From an uncultured Oscillospiraceae bacterium (GTDB lineage Bacteria; Bacillota_A; Clostridia; Oscillospirales; Oscillospiraceae): a stretch of 40,133 nucleotides of DNA. The notes beneath the pieces were generated by a model. It did no database searches, was not told where the DNA came from, and was given only the letters and a program-made list of their open reading frames with translations. Numbering within the stretch: position 1 is the first letter of the stretch; every line of letters begins with the position of its first letter. The DNA lies in contig CAAGIF010000189.1 in the NCBI GenBank assembly GCA_900769845.1, forward strand, positions 1 to 40,133, written 5' to 3'. Made by a program: the position numbers and the translations under genes. Positions 8,014 through 14,593 of the stretch are shown piece by piece.

Positions 8014-8961
8014 CTATGAATTTCGTTTTCGATTCCGCAGCTGCGGCCTCCGCCGCAATCTCGCATAGATGTATGCGCCCGCCACGAAATCGGAATACTT
8101 CACAATGCAATCCTCCAGCACATACCCCGGATAGATCTTCTCCAGTATCTCCCTGCCGTTCGCGCGCACATCCCCTGCGATCAGGGCGGCGCGTCGGCGG
8201 GAAATCTTGCGGTAGCTGGTTTTGATCTCTGGTTCCTGCAGGTTCTTGCTGTGCCGGTATTTTTTGCTGTTCCTGCCCAGTGATTCCTTTACGATGTATT
8301 TGCCCAGGGCCTCCAGGCCATTGAAGCGGAAATCCAATGTTCTTGCATCGCTGCGGCCGTATTGCCACAGTTCATTGATATCATCAATGGTCAGCACACC
8401 CAGGCTGGTGATGGCCATGTGGTAATGATATCTGGGCGGCAGGGCGTTGAAATCATCATCGTATTTCTTGCGCTTGGATTCGATCACGTATATGTATTTA
8501 AAATCCTTCAGGCTTCCGCCCTTGCGCTTTACCCTGCGCTTCAGCCTGCGGATGAAATTGATAATCTGCCGCTCTGCATCGTCATCCTCCTCCGGATATC
8601 CCAGCTCCTTCCATTCCCTGCGGATATCATCCAGGTTGCTGAAGCTCCTGTCTACGAATCCGTAATCATAGGTCGGGTGCAGCAGCAAATCCCCGGGTTT
8701 GAAGTTCGCTTCCATCAGGCGGCGCACACGCTTGCGGCAATTCTCCAGATTCAGCTTTGCCTGGGCCTGTGTCGATTGCCTGCGCTTCCTTTCCAGCTTT
8801 GCTTCGCCGCTTACAGCGATCACCGGAAAGGCCTCCACTTCCAGGCTGTCCCCCGCAATGATCGTCTTGGTGCATATGGCGCCCACTTCCCGGTCTGAAT
8901 ATTCCCCATGGGGCAGATCATATAGTATTTCGTATTTCTGGATATCGGCGGTATGGGTCAA
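8014..8961 (-). CDS. Putative HUH endonuclease, rolling-circle replication initiator (Rep)
   Basis: This 315-residue protein carries RYHYHMAI (His179 and His181), an HUH metal-binding motif. It is followed about 40 residues later by LEALGKYIVKES with Tyr222 and Lys225, matching the catalytic Y-x-x-K motif of small Rep proteins. Upstream helices (NFIRRLKRRVKRKG then KYIYVIE) fit motif I surroundings of the phage/microvirus REP-G2P group. It would nick one strand at an origin and start rolling-circle replication. It is the only replication enzyme visible. The start is TTG at 8961 after GAGGGGGG. Rep-like identity is fairly secure, the mechanism is inferred. Confidence 0.78.
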   Translation of the reverse strand: MTHTADIQKYEILYDLPHGEYSDREVGAICTKTIIAGDSLEVEAFPVIAVSGEAKLERKRRQSTQAQAKLNLENCRKRVRRLMEANFKPGDLLLHPTYDYGFVDRSFSNLDDIRREWKELGYPEEDDDAERQIINFIRRLKRRVKRKGGSLKDFKYIYVIESKRKKYDDDFNALPPRYHYHMAITSLGVLTIDDINELWQYGRSDARTLDFRFNGLEALGKYIVKESLGRNSKKYRHSKNLQEPEIKTSYRKISRRRAALIAGDVRANGREILEKIYPGYVLEDCIVKYSDFVAGAYIYARLRRRPQLRNRKRNS

Positions 8962-9176
8962 CGCGGCTGCCCCCCCTCAATGATGTGGTTGATTTCTTAC
9001 TACGCAATACAAGTCCGAACAGGGCAGTGCGCCCATTTGCTCATCCGGCCGTATTTTTCATTATAATAGGTAGGAATATTTTAACCCTTCCGGGTTCAAA
9101 GAACCGCGCACCAGTATTCCCACCAGTGTGCGGTTCTTCAAATCCGAACAAACATTCTAACATGTTCCAATGTGTT
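8962..9176. other. Intergenic region upstream of Rep with two hairpins and a -10-like element
   Basis: On this 215-bp gap I see a 13-bp stem (9099-9111 with 9126-9138, one G-T pair) and a small AACCC-TTCC-GGGTT hairpin (9083-9096). A perfect TATAAT on the - strand at 9065-9060 lacks a good -35. Hairpins next to a rep gene are typical of rolling-circle double-strand origins, but the same structures could be a terminator for the upstream genes plus a promoter for rep. Origin function is unproven. Confidence 0.4.
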
Positions 9177-9386
9177 CTATTCGCCCAGTTGCTGCACCGA
9201 TTCCATTTCCTCATCGTAATCGGCAGCCCTGGCCCTTTCCAGGCGCCTGCAGGTAAGGCGCAGATCCGCTTCGGCGGTTCGTATCGCCTCCGGCGGCGCC
9301 CCGGTTCTCTTTAGGTATTCCAGCTTATCTTCCCTGCGTGCCTTCTGGGCTTCCAGCTGCGCAATGGTGAGTATATCCTTGGCCAT
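9177..9386 (-). CDS. Small coiled-coil protein of unknown function
   Basis: The 69-residue protein is almost entirely predicted helix: AQLEAQKARREDKLEYLKR, a short GAPPEAI break, then a second charged helix with LTCRRLERARAADYDEEM. This helix-turn-helix hairpin layout suggests a small oligomeric or partner-binding protein. I chose ATG 9386 because GAGG lies upstream and the longer start would overlap the previous gene. It is the last gene before the Rep intergenic region. I do not recognise a family. Confidence 0.65.
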   Translation of the reverse strand: MAKDILTIAQLEAQKARREDKLEYLKRTGAPPEAIRTAEADLRLTCRRLERARAADYDEEMESVQQLGE

Positions 9387-9397
9387 CGTTTCAAACC

Positions 9398-9781
9398 TCA
9401 CATCTCCATTTGCCTTTTCGTGCACCTGCGGATCTTTACTGCATTTCCGTTTCTAACCAGTTTCAGTACATCTCCACACGGCACAGTTATCGTTACGCAA
9501 CACAAGTTTTCCCGCAGTATCTGGGCACAGATTTCGCGCACAGCATCCACGGTTTCATCCGATATTGCACGGTCGAAGTATTTCCGCCCCCCCTCACCGA
9601 TAATCTCGTTGATCGCCTGTTCGGTAGCTCGCATTCCCCTGTGAAAATTCGCTTCCGGGCATTTGCAAAGAGCCGCCGCCTTCCTTTCAAGGTTTCCATC
9701 AAACTCCGCTTGTTCGGCAAGCGTCAGCTGAAAACTTATTATCTGCCCGCAGTACGGGCATGGCGTCTGGTGTTGGTTCAT
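9398..9781 (-). CDS. Zinc-ribbon protein of unknown function
   Basis: The 127-residue protein begins MNQHQTPCPYCGQIISF, a CPYCGQ knuckle typical of a zinc ribbon. A second Cys pair, CKCPE, lies near residue 39, so a four-Cys zinc site is likely. The C-terminal half has mixed alpha/beta sequence with LCCVTITVPCGDVLKLVRNG. Small zinc-ribbon proteins are common in phage early operons and often bind DNA, RNA or host proteins. No specific function can be assigned. The start ATG at 9781 has GGAGTG upstream. Confidence 0.7.
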   Translation of the reverse strand: MNQHQTPCPYCGQIISFQLTLAEQAEFDGNLERKAAALCKCPEANFHRGMRATEQAINEIIGEGGRKYFDRAISDETVDAVREICAQILRENLCCVTITVPCGDVLKLVRNGNAVKIRRCTKRQMEM

Positions 9782-9799
9782 CGCAGTATTTCACTCCCA

Positions 9800-10129
9800 T
9801 CAAATGTATTCTCCGAATGCATTACCTGCAGCCACATCCACATACGCGCACAGTCCATTTTCATGAACGGCAGCTGTGGGCGCTATGTTTTCCAGTGCTT
9901 TGCGCAGCGCGCACTTTTTCTGTTCTCGGCCATCCTTTACGCACATCGCGCATTCCGCTGCGATGGATGTATTGATCAGCAGCTTCAAATCATCCTTCAT
10001 CATGATTTGCACATCATCCGGCATTTTGATCATGGGCTTCGGCCGGATAACCACTTCGCCGCACTGGCAAAGCCGGTCCATATGCCGCAGGGTTTTCGTG
10101 GGCAGTGTATTGTAGATCTGATCCAGCAC
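9800..10129 (-). CDS. C-terminal piece of a frameshifted Cys-motif protein (DUF5651-like)
   Basis: As read, this 109-residue frame begins at a GTG (10129), but the coding pattern extends upstream in the same frame to the C8 run at 10169-10176 (WRDYRTASSRISKV). There it meets the N-terminal piece in the other frame. The piece contains LCQCGE, AECAMC, KKCALRKALENI and GLCAY, a Cys series resembling DUF5651-type phage zinc-binding proteins; family match is tentative. Removing one base from the homopolymer would restore a protein of about 170 residues. See the N-terminal entry at 10014-10310. Confidence 0.6.
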   Translation of the reverse strand: MLDQIYNTLPTKTLRHMDRLCQCGEVVIRPKPMIKMPDDVQIMMKDDLKLLINTSIAAECAMCVKDGREQKKCALRKALENIAPTAAVHENGLCAYVDVAAGNAFGEYI

Positions 10130-10310
10130 CTTGCTGATTCGGCTGGATGCGGTTCTGTAGTCCCTCCACCCCCCCCGGTATGGTGTCCAGGCGCTTTTTC
10201 AGCATTTCTTCGCCCTGCTGCACCTGTGCGTGCAGCCCTGCAACGAATTCGATGATGTGCAGTTCCCGCGCGTTGGGCGCCGCAACCGGCAGCTGTTCAT
10301 GGTTTTTCAT
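10014..10310 (-). CDS. N-terminal piece of the frameshifted protein
   Basis: ATG 10310 with AAGGA upstream opens a frame giving MKNHEQLPVAAPNARELHII and a helix rich in Gln/Glu. The first 46 residues look natural, but after the run of eight G (10176-10169 on the - strand) the translation becomes proline/glutamine-rich and unlike protein, ending at 10014. The alternative frame after the run continues as the Cys-motif protein. Either the run holds one extra base, or the site uses slippage to make two products. Confidence 0.5.
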   Translation of the reverse strand: MKNHEQLPVAAPNARELHIIEFVAGLHAQVQQGEEMLKKRLDTIPGGVEGLQNRIQPNQQGAGSDLQYTAHENPAAYGPALPVRRSGYPAEAHDQNAG

Positions 10311-10386
10311 CTTCTTTTCCTTCCCAGCTGCGCCGCACCTCTGCAAAGAATTCCTCGTGCATGGCATGGCAGCCTTCATAGTCCAT
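10297..10386 (-). CDS. Tiny ORF, 29 residues
   Basis: This short frame (MDYEGCHAMHEEFFAEVRRS at its start) lies between the 24-residue ORF and the frameshifted gene, overlapping the latter by 14 bp. It is acidic and helical with Cys/His near the N terminus. There is no strong ribosome binding site. It fills an otherwise empty stretch of the tightly packed early operon, which is the main support. No function can be inferred. Confidence 0.35.
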   Translation of the reverse strand: MDYEGCHAMHEEFFAEVRRSWEGKEDEKP

Positions 10387-10398
10387 ATCCCGATTCGG

Positions 10399-10473
10399 TC
10401 AGTTATCACAGAATTCGCCGTTCAGCATGCAGTATTCCATGATCTTCAGCAAACGCTTCTGTCGTTCCGTCAT
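10399..10473 (-). CDS. Tiny ORF, 24 residues
   Basis: The ATG at 10473 overlaps the stop of the preceding HTH gene as ATGA, so translation could be coupled. The peptide is MTERQKRLLKIMEYCMLNGE plus four residues. It resembles the N terminus of small phage regulators but is very short. It is reported because of the coupling geometry and because no other gene covers the region; expression is uncertain. Confidence 0.35.
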   Translation of the reverse strand: MTERQKRLLKIMEYCMLNGEFCDN

Positions 10474-11108
10474 TTTACGCCGCCCTCCGCCAGCTTATCC
10501 CAGGGCACCAGGTGTTCGAATGTGTTGATGCGCAGCTGCCGCAGCTGATCCAGCAGCTCATCCGCATTCCTGCCCGCCGTGAAATCTTCAATTTCCTCAT
10601 TCAGGGCGGTCAGTGCGCTGATCGCCGCATTGTACAGCCCCAGCAGCCGCCGTTCATCTTCCTTTTCTGCAGGCTTGATCAGCTCCAGCTCCATTGCCGG
10701 CGGTTCAGGTTTCCCTGTGGGGTCATCCAGCAGGCGCGCCACTCCGGTTTCCACGTCGATCTCCTTCACGGATGCATATCCCTGCGGCGCAGCTGCTATG
10801 GTTTCCTTCGGGATCCGGCGCTCTCCGCACAGCAGCTCCGCCAGGTCGTTCACGGCCTTTTCTTCCTTCTGCTTCTGCAGGATATCCTCGTATTCTTCAG
10901 CGCCCAACTTTTTCATGGTCCTCTTTACCCCCCCCCGCACTTCCGCGTTTTCGTAATAATGAAATACTGCATCCATGTTGTCGCCGCACTTTGCCAGGCG
11001 GTTATAAATCGTTTTGATGCTGATTCCGAAATGATCCGCCGCTTCCTTTGCGGTGATTGCTCCGCCCCGGAACGGATATTTCTGGGGCGTCTTGCCGCTT
11101 ATCTTCAT
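10470..11108 (-). CDS. HTH-containing phage protein of unknown function
   Basis: The 212-residue protein starts at ATG 11108 with AAGGAGGAC upstream. The N terminus carries a clear helix-turn-helix, ITAKEAADHFGISIKTIYNR (about residues 17-37). A variable charged middle follows, then a helical C-terminal segment (ERRLLGLYNAAISALTAL, about 150-170). It probably binds DNA or acts in regulation or replication. A run of nine G codes Arg-Gly-Gly-Val at about residue 60 and the frame is consistent on both sides. Coupled by ATGA overlap to the small Cys-rich gene before it. Confidence 0.7.
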   Translation of the reverse strand: MKISGKTPQKYPFRGGAITAKEAADHFGISIKTIYNRLAKCGDNMDAVFHYYENAEVRGGVKRTMKKLGAEEYEDILQKQKEEKAVNDLAELLCGERRIPKETIAAAPQGYASVKEIDVETGVARLLDDPTGKPEPPAMELELIKPAEKEDERRLLGLYNAAISALTALNEEIEDFTAGRNADELLDQLRQLRINTFEHLVPWDKLAEGGVK

Positions 11109-11233
11109 CTGTCCTCCTTGCACCCGATGCATATATCCATGCACCGGCAATCGTTCAGTTCGCATTTCCCTTCGCGGTTCCATATGCAGTTCCAGGGTTT
11201 CGTGCAGTAGCATACTACCGCAGGCTTATCCAT
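11105..11233 (-). CDS. Cys-rich 42-residue peptide
   Basis: The ATG at 11233 overlaps the previous gene's stop (ATGGATAA) and its own stop overlaps the next start (ATGA), so it is tightly coupled on both sides. The peptide has eight cysteines: CYC near residue 9, C15, C24, C29, CMDIC at 31-35 and C38. The spacing suggests one or two zinc sites. It fills an otherwise unused 120-bp gap exactly, which supports its reality. It resembles small phage zinc-finger or takeover proteins, but no specific family is recognised. Confidence 0.6.
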   Translation of the reverse strand: MDKPAVVCYCTKPWNCIWNREGKCELNDCRCMDICIGCKEDR

Positions 11234-11909
11234 CGCAGCACTCTCCTTTCCTTTGCATCTCCGTCTTCAGCCTGCGGATCACGCTGCCGCCGTAGGCGTT
11301 CTCCGTCAGGCGTATGAATTCTTCCGGCGTAAGCACATCCTTATCAATATCAGTGCCATGCTCCCTGGCAAATTCATTCCTGCCCATTTCGCAGCTTCCA
11401 GTCAGGTTGTGGTGCCATTCGTAAAACTGCCGTGCCGGGTATTGTTTTCCGGGTTTGAAGGTTTCAATGAATCTCTGTATCCTTTCTTCTACCGGCACGC
11501 TTTCAATCAGCTTTGCTTCAAGGGCTTCCTGTGCCTGCCGCAGGGTTTCCCCGTGTGCAAACATACCGCCGCCTTTTGTCACATAACATTTCTTAAGCGT
11601 AAGATCGCCGCGCAATATATCGCCCATGGCTACATTTCCATGAATGCTGCGCAATATGGTTGGCACATCATCGATCCTGTAAACGGCTGCGCCGCAGAAT
11701 GCGGCGACGCCGTGATTTTCGCCCTCGCCCGAGCCCTCGCCCGAGCCCCAGCCCGAGCCCTCGCCCCAGCCCGAGCCCTCGCCCGAGCCCCAGTCCGAGC
11801 CCCAGCCCGAGCCCTCGCCCCAGCCCGGCTTTACAAATTCCGTTTCGGCTGATTTCATTGCTCTTTCGGCAGCAATGAAATCAGCCTTCGGCGTCTCTAC
11901 ATGCGCCAT
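11226..11909 (-). CDS. Conserved phage protein with Gly-X repeat insertion
   Basis: The 227-residue protein has an N-terminal helix and then a low-complexity block (about residues 28-63) made of alternating Gly with Trp, Glu or Ser. A conserved domain follows: VPTILRSIHGNVAMGDILRG, KGGGMFAHGETLRQAQEAL, and near the end YEWHHNLTGSCEMGRNEFAR. This second part resembles a hypothetical protein common in Clostridia phages. The function is unknown. Start ATG 11909 has AGGAGGTG. The repeat is encoded by a hexameric minisatellite whose unit length keeps the reading frame. Confidence 0.7.
   Translation of the reverse strand: MAHVETPKADFIAAERAMKSAETEFVKPGWGEGSGWGSDWGSGEGSGWGEGSGWGSGEGSGEGENHGVAAFCGAAVYRIDDVPTILRSIHGNVAMGDILRGDLTLKKCYVTKGGGMFAHGETLRQAQEALEAKLIESVPVEERIQRFIETFKPGKQYPARQFYEWHHNLTGSCEMGRNEFAREHGTDIDKDVLTPEEFIRLTENAYGGSVIRRLKTEMQRKGECCDG
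11721..11828. repeat. Hexameric minisatellite inside the Gly-X gene
   Basis: The stretch consists of 6-base units (GCCCTC, GCCCGA and GCCCCA variants), about 18 units. Read on the - strand it encodes Gly-Trp, Gly-Glu and Gly-Ser pairs. Because units are multiples of three, length change would alter the protein linker without frameshift. It is not a CRISPR array: there are no unique spacers. Confidence 0.85.
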
Positions 11910-12187
11910 ACAGGCACCTCCTGAATGGATTTAACCGCCGCGTCTGTACAGGGAATGATTTCGATCACATCCAGAACCGTCATTTCCGGAACGGTTACAG
12001 TAAACTTGCTGGTTCTCTTGTCCTTTACGCCCTCCATCGCAATCTGTGAAATGCTGGCTGCGCCGTTCCAATACCAGATCCTGCGGCAATCTGTGATCAC
12101 TGCCTCGCTGCCGCTTCTCTCCTTCAGTTTGCCGAAGAATACGCCTGCATCCTTGCACCTGAAAATGTAATACTGTTGGCTGTTCAT
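11897..12187 (-). CDS. DUF6948 family phage protein
   Basis: The 96-residue protein shows VFFGKLKERSGSEAVITDCR then RRIWYWNGAASISQIAMEGV, and near the C terminus DVIEIIPCTDAAVKSI and VPVWRM. These conserved segments (V-F-F-G, R-R-x-W-Y-W-x-G-A-A-S, I-x-P-C-T-x-A) are the family signature. It is a small beta-rich protein of unknown function, frequent in early operons of Firmicute phages. I chose ATG 12187 (AAAGGGG upstream) over an upstream in-frame start. Confidence 0.8.
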   Translation of the reverse strand: MNSQQYYIFRCKDAGVFFGKLKERSGSEAVITDCRRIWYWNGAASISQIAMEGVKDKRTSKFTVTVPEMTVLDVIEIIPCTDAAVKSIQEVPVWRM

Positions 12188-12220
12188 ACGTGTATCCCCT
12201 TTCATAATCGGCTTTTGCCG

Positions 12221-12787
12221 TTATTCAGTGTATCTGTTCATGCTGATCTTCGCATCAAATCCATCCGGATATCTTCGTTTCAGCTTTTCAATGTTTCCGG
12301 CGGCAACTTCCTGCAGGCTGCTGCCGCACAGCCGTGCCAGGTTCGCCGCGGCCGCAAGCATCTTGCGCATCAGGAATTCGGCGTGGGCGAACTTCTGTTT
12401 TTCAATGCTTTTGCAAATCTCGCTTGCAATGCAGGCCATCCCCACCACGGTGCGCCACAGATCCTGCTTATGCTGTTTTTTCGATTCAGCATCTGCCCGT
12501 TTATCGAAATCCGCGAAATCCGCGCGCGCAATATCGCTCAGCTTCATATCCATGCCTGTGCTCAGTTCCGCTATGTACCACAGAACGTCGCCCAGCTCTT
12601 CGCGGAATTTCTCTGCCGGCATCGCCGTTCCCGCAATGCTCTGGTATCTGTATTTCTTGTATACATCCACAATCTCTCCGGTTTCGCCGATCAGGCCCAT
12701 CACGCCGTTATCCATGCGATCGTGGCAATCGTTCGGGCTGGTGCGCTGGGCAAGCCGCTGGTATTCATCCATGGTTATCCTGGTCAT
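12221..12787 (-). CDS. MazG-like nucleotide pyrophosphohydrolase
   Basis: The 188-residue protein begins with MTRITMDEYQRLAQRTS. It carries GETGEIVD (about 34-41) and FREELGDVLWYIAEL (about 61-75), the paired E-x-x-E and E-x-x-D metal motifs of the MazG/all-alpha NTP pyrophosphatase fold. It may hydrolyse ppGpp-related or non-canonical nucleotides to keep host metabolism favourable or clean the dNTP pool. The second half (about 100-188) is a helical extension. Start ATG 12787 has GAGGAG. Confidence 0.85.
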   Translation of the reverse strand: MTRITMDEYQRLAQRTSPNDCHDRMDNGVMGLIGETGEIVDVYKKYRYQSIAGTAMPAEKFREELGDVLWYIAELSTGMDMKLSDIARADFADFDKRADAESKKQHKQDLWRTVVGMACIASEICKSIEKQKFAHAEFLMRKMLAAAANLARLCGSSLQEVAAGNIEKLKRRYPDGFDAKISMNRYTE

Positions 12788-12797
12788 TTGTTTCTCC

Positions 12798-13385
12798 TCA
12801 TTTGCAAAGGCCGGCAGATCGCAAATCATCCATCTGCGCTTCCGGCGTCATCGCTTCCCATTCATCCGCATATCGCCATGTGTGGTCGCGGATCAGGAAT
12901 TCATTCGTTTTTGCGCTCAGTGCGCGCCGGCAGCGCGTTTGCACCGTGCCCGCAGAACATCCCGCCGCATGCGCGGCGTCCAGAACGCTGGCGTATCGCT
13001 CCGTTCTTCCGAATATATCGATCCGCACCACTTCCCTGGCGTTTGCCGGCTTGTATCCGGGGTCTGTTGGCGCCGGGCGCTTCCCGGATTTTGTCCGGTT
13101 TTCCTTTGCGCCCGGCACGTATGTTCCCCTGTGGATTTCATGCACCAGCATATCCCGCTGCTGCGCCGTTGCGCCGGTGATATCCGCAATGCGGTTTGCA
13201 ATCTCCGGATGTGTAATTCCGCCGCCTTCCAGTATGGCGATTAGTACGGCGCTGCAATTAATTTCCGATGCAGGATTTGCGTATGTGCCGGGTTTATGGA
13301 TCATCTTGGCCAATTCATCCCGGCCGATGCCCGTTCCGCCATCCTTGCGCTGAAAATCCCTGCGCCATTTTTCAAGCCAGTGCAT
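12798..13385 (-). CDS. Predicted DNA-binding protein
   Basis: The 195-residue protein has an N-terminal region with GITHPEIANRIADITGATAQ (about 62-81), HTH-like. A C-terminal module carries RTERYASVLDAAHAAGCSAG then TVQTRCRRAL, resembling the NUMOD1-type motif that binds DNA next to homing endonucleases. No nuclease domain is present. The central linker is Pro/Lys-rich. A regulatory or replication-accessory role is likely but not certain. Start ATG 13385 has AAGGGAGG. Confidence 0.65.
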   Translation of the reverse strand: MHWLEKWRRDFQRKDGGTGIGRDELAKMIHKPGTYANPASEINCSAVLIAILEGGGITHPEIANRIADITGATAQQRDMLVHEIHRGTYVPGAKENRTKSGKRPAPTDPGYKPANAREVVRIDIFGRTERYASVLDAAHAAGCSAGTVQTRCRRALSAKTNEFLIRDHTWRYADEWEAMTPEAQMDDLRSAGLCK

Positions 13386-13626
13386 CCCGTTCCTCCCTTT
13401 GCGCATACCGGTCCAGGTCCTGCCGGCTACAGTTTACCTGGCGCATCACCACGTGCTTTCGGCTGAACAATCCGTGCAGTGTGCTCAGTGCAACGCAGGT
13501 TCGATCCGTATCCGCATCGCATGCGTTCACTTCCGCCAGCTCCGCCAGGGCCTGCGTAATCTGCAAGCGCAGCTCCGCTATCCTCTCCTGCGGCGGCCGG
13601 ATTTCAATACCGTGCATGTTCTTCAT
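13372..13626 (-). CDS. Small protein of unknown function
   Basis: The 84-residue protein has a helical segment RIAELRLQITQALAELAEVN followed by a Cys/Asp-rich turn and a C-terminal charged tail that overlaps the next gene. GGAGG sits close to ATG 13626; ATG 13617 is an alternative. No known family is recognised. It belongs to the early operon of small genes. Confidence 0.6.
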   Translation of the reverse strand: MKNMHGIEIRPPQERIAELRLQITQALAELAEVNACDADTDRTCVALSTLHGLFSRKHVVMRQVNCSRQDLDRYAQREERDALA

Positions 13627-13649
13627 GTACCTCCATCTCCTTTCCGGCC

Positions 13650-13850
13650 TTATCTGGCCTTGTGTTTTGCGCTGCTCAGCGGCACCACATCCGCTGTGTA
13701 TTGGGCGGTATACTTCGCATCCTTGCTGCGCTGGCCTTCGTAATATTTTTCCCAGGCACGCTTGTTGTTCTCGTTGGCGATCCGCATGCCCAGGGCGATG
13801 AATGCCAGGGCGGAAACGATGGCCGCTGCCGCTGCGATGATGTAATACAT
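13650..13850 (-). CDS. Small membrane protein
   Basis: The 66-residue protein starts MYYIIAAAAAIVSALAFIAL, one clear N-terminal transmembrane helix, then a charged cytoplasmic or extracellular tail (NKRAWEKYYEGQRSKD). I chose ATG 13850 since AGGAGGT lies upstream; the longer in-frame start lacks one. It could alter the host envelope or anchor another early protein. No family is recognised. Confidence 0.65.
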   Translation of the reverse strand: MYYIIAAAAAIVSALAFIALGMRIANENNKRAWEKYYEGQRSKDAKYTAQYTADVVPLSSAKHKAR

Positions 13851-13903
13851 GGTTGTACCTCCTGTTTTAATTATTGATTTGAATTGCACATTTGCCCGTG
13901 CAG

Positions 13904-14071
13904 TTACTTCGCGTTTTTCTTCATCGATTTTTCCGCAATATAGGTGGCGCTTATTATTTTTTTGTCCAGCGCCCTGGCTTCCGCTTCAGTAACCTCTTCA
14001 TGCTTCAAAACCATTTCTCCCGGATTGCCCTTGGCGTCCCGCAGAAATACGCAGCCGGTGCACCTGATCAC
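13904..14071 (-). CDS. Small protein with CxxC
   Basis: GTG 14071 follows AGGAGG with 7-base spacing, giving a 55-residue protein, MIRCTGCVFLRDAKGNPGEM then a charged helix (VTEAEARALDKKIISATYIA). The CTGC at residues 4-7 may be half of a zinc site. The upstream ATG at 14110 lacks a ribosome binding site. Function unknown. Confidence 0.6.
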   Translation of the reverse strand: MIRCTGCVFLRDAKGNPGEMVLKHEEVTEAEARALDKKIISATYIAEKSMKKNAK

Positions 14072-14139
14072 AATATCGCCTCCTTTTGCAGAATAAAAAT
14101 AGCCCGCCATGTAAAACCGCGCGTTTGGGTTCCGCTTCC

Positions 14140-14305
14140 GTTCTGACCATAGCGTTTCATGTTGTGCGCATGCCGCGCAGCTGGCGGGCGCCGGAGCCCG
14201 GGGAATATTGGGCGTCCGGCCGGGGTTATACCCCTATTGGAGGTACTCGTCCCTTCAGACGGCGCATCAGATGCTCATCCGGGCCGCACGCCTGAAGATA
14301 GAGGT
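14140..14305 (-). ncRNA. Structured non-coding element B (downstream of tRNA-Thr)
   Basis: On the - strand this GC-rich stretch has a long hairpin beginning CTTCAG...CTGAAG, then GGGAC, then a stem-loop GGGG-TATAA-CCCC followed by GGCCGG, then a CGGGC/GCCCG hairpin. It has no plausible gene. Element A shares the same order of parts. A structured RNA, processing signal or degenerate tRNA is possible. No known riboswitch or ribozyme motif was recognised. Confidence 0.35.
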
Positions 14306-14380
14306 TGGAGCTGGCAGCCGGATTCGAACCGGCGGCCTGCGGATTACAAATCCGCTGCTCTTCCGCTGAGCCATGCCAGC
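14306..14380 (-). tRNA. tRNA-Thr (anticodon TGT)
   Basis: A complete cloverleaf is readable on the - strand: acceptor GCTGGCA/TGCCAGC, anticodon stem-loop GGATT-TGT-AATCC (anticodon at 14348-14346) and T-arm GGTTCGAATCC. The 3' CCA is genomically encoded (14308-14306). It reads ACA (and by wobble other ACN) codons. It lies in the early operon. Confidence 0.95.
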
Positions 14381-14439
14381 GCGCCTTGTACCTCGTGTTT
14401 AAAATGATAGGCTCCTTATATCACCGCGGTGCGTATGCC

Positions 14440-14593
14440 TGATGCAGCAAAAGGCATGTTCCGTTGTCGCTTCGGGCGCCATCGGCAGGAGCCAGCCGGC
14501 GGAGTGCCACCGACCCGGGCTTACAGCCCGTCGAGAGAAAGGAAGTCCCTCCAATGGAGGGCAGCGCAGAGAAATCCAGAAAACTGCGCTGTG
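14440..14593 (-). ncRNA. Structured non-coding element A (between tRNA-Met and tRNA-Thr)
   Basis: On the - strand: an 8-bp hairpin CAGCGCAG/CTGCGCTG directly after the tRNA, a CCCTCC-ATT-GGAGGG hairpin running into GGGAC, and a 5-bp stem CGGGC with TGTAA loop and GCCCG. GGGTCGG and further short stems follow. The core resembles the 5' half of a tRNA-Tyr (GACGGGCTGTAAGCCCG) but no T-arm follows. Element B has the same order of parts. Confidence 0.35.

Noticed and set aside
10470..11108. Frameshift at the run of nine G in the HTH gene
   Set aside because: The frame gives natural protein on both sides of the run, so no shift is required.
11721..11828. CRISPR-like array
   Set aside because: The repeats are 6-base units without spacers and are in frame inside a gene. 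No other direct repeat array with unique spacers was seen in the window.
14440..14593. Intact tRNA-Tyr, riboswitch or ribozyme in element A
   Set aside because: The anticodon-arm-like GACGGGCTGTAAGCCCG is present, but no T-arm or matching acceptor stem follows. I also could not fit known hammerhead, twister, SAM, T-box or cobalamin consensus patterns.
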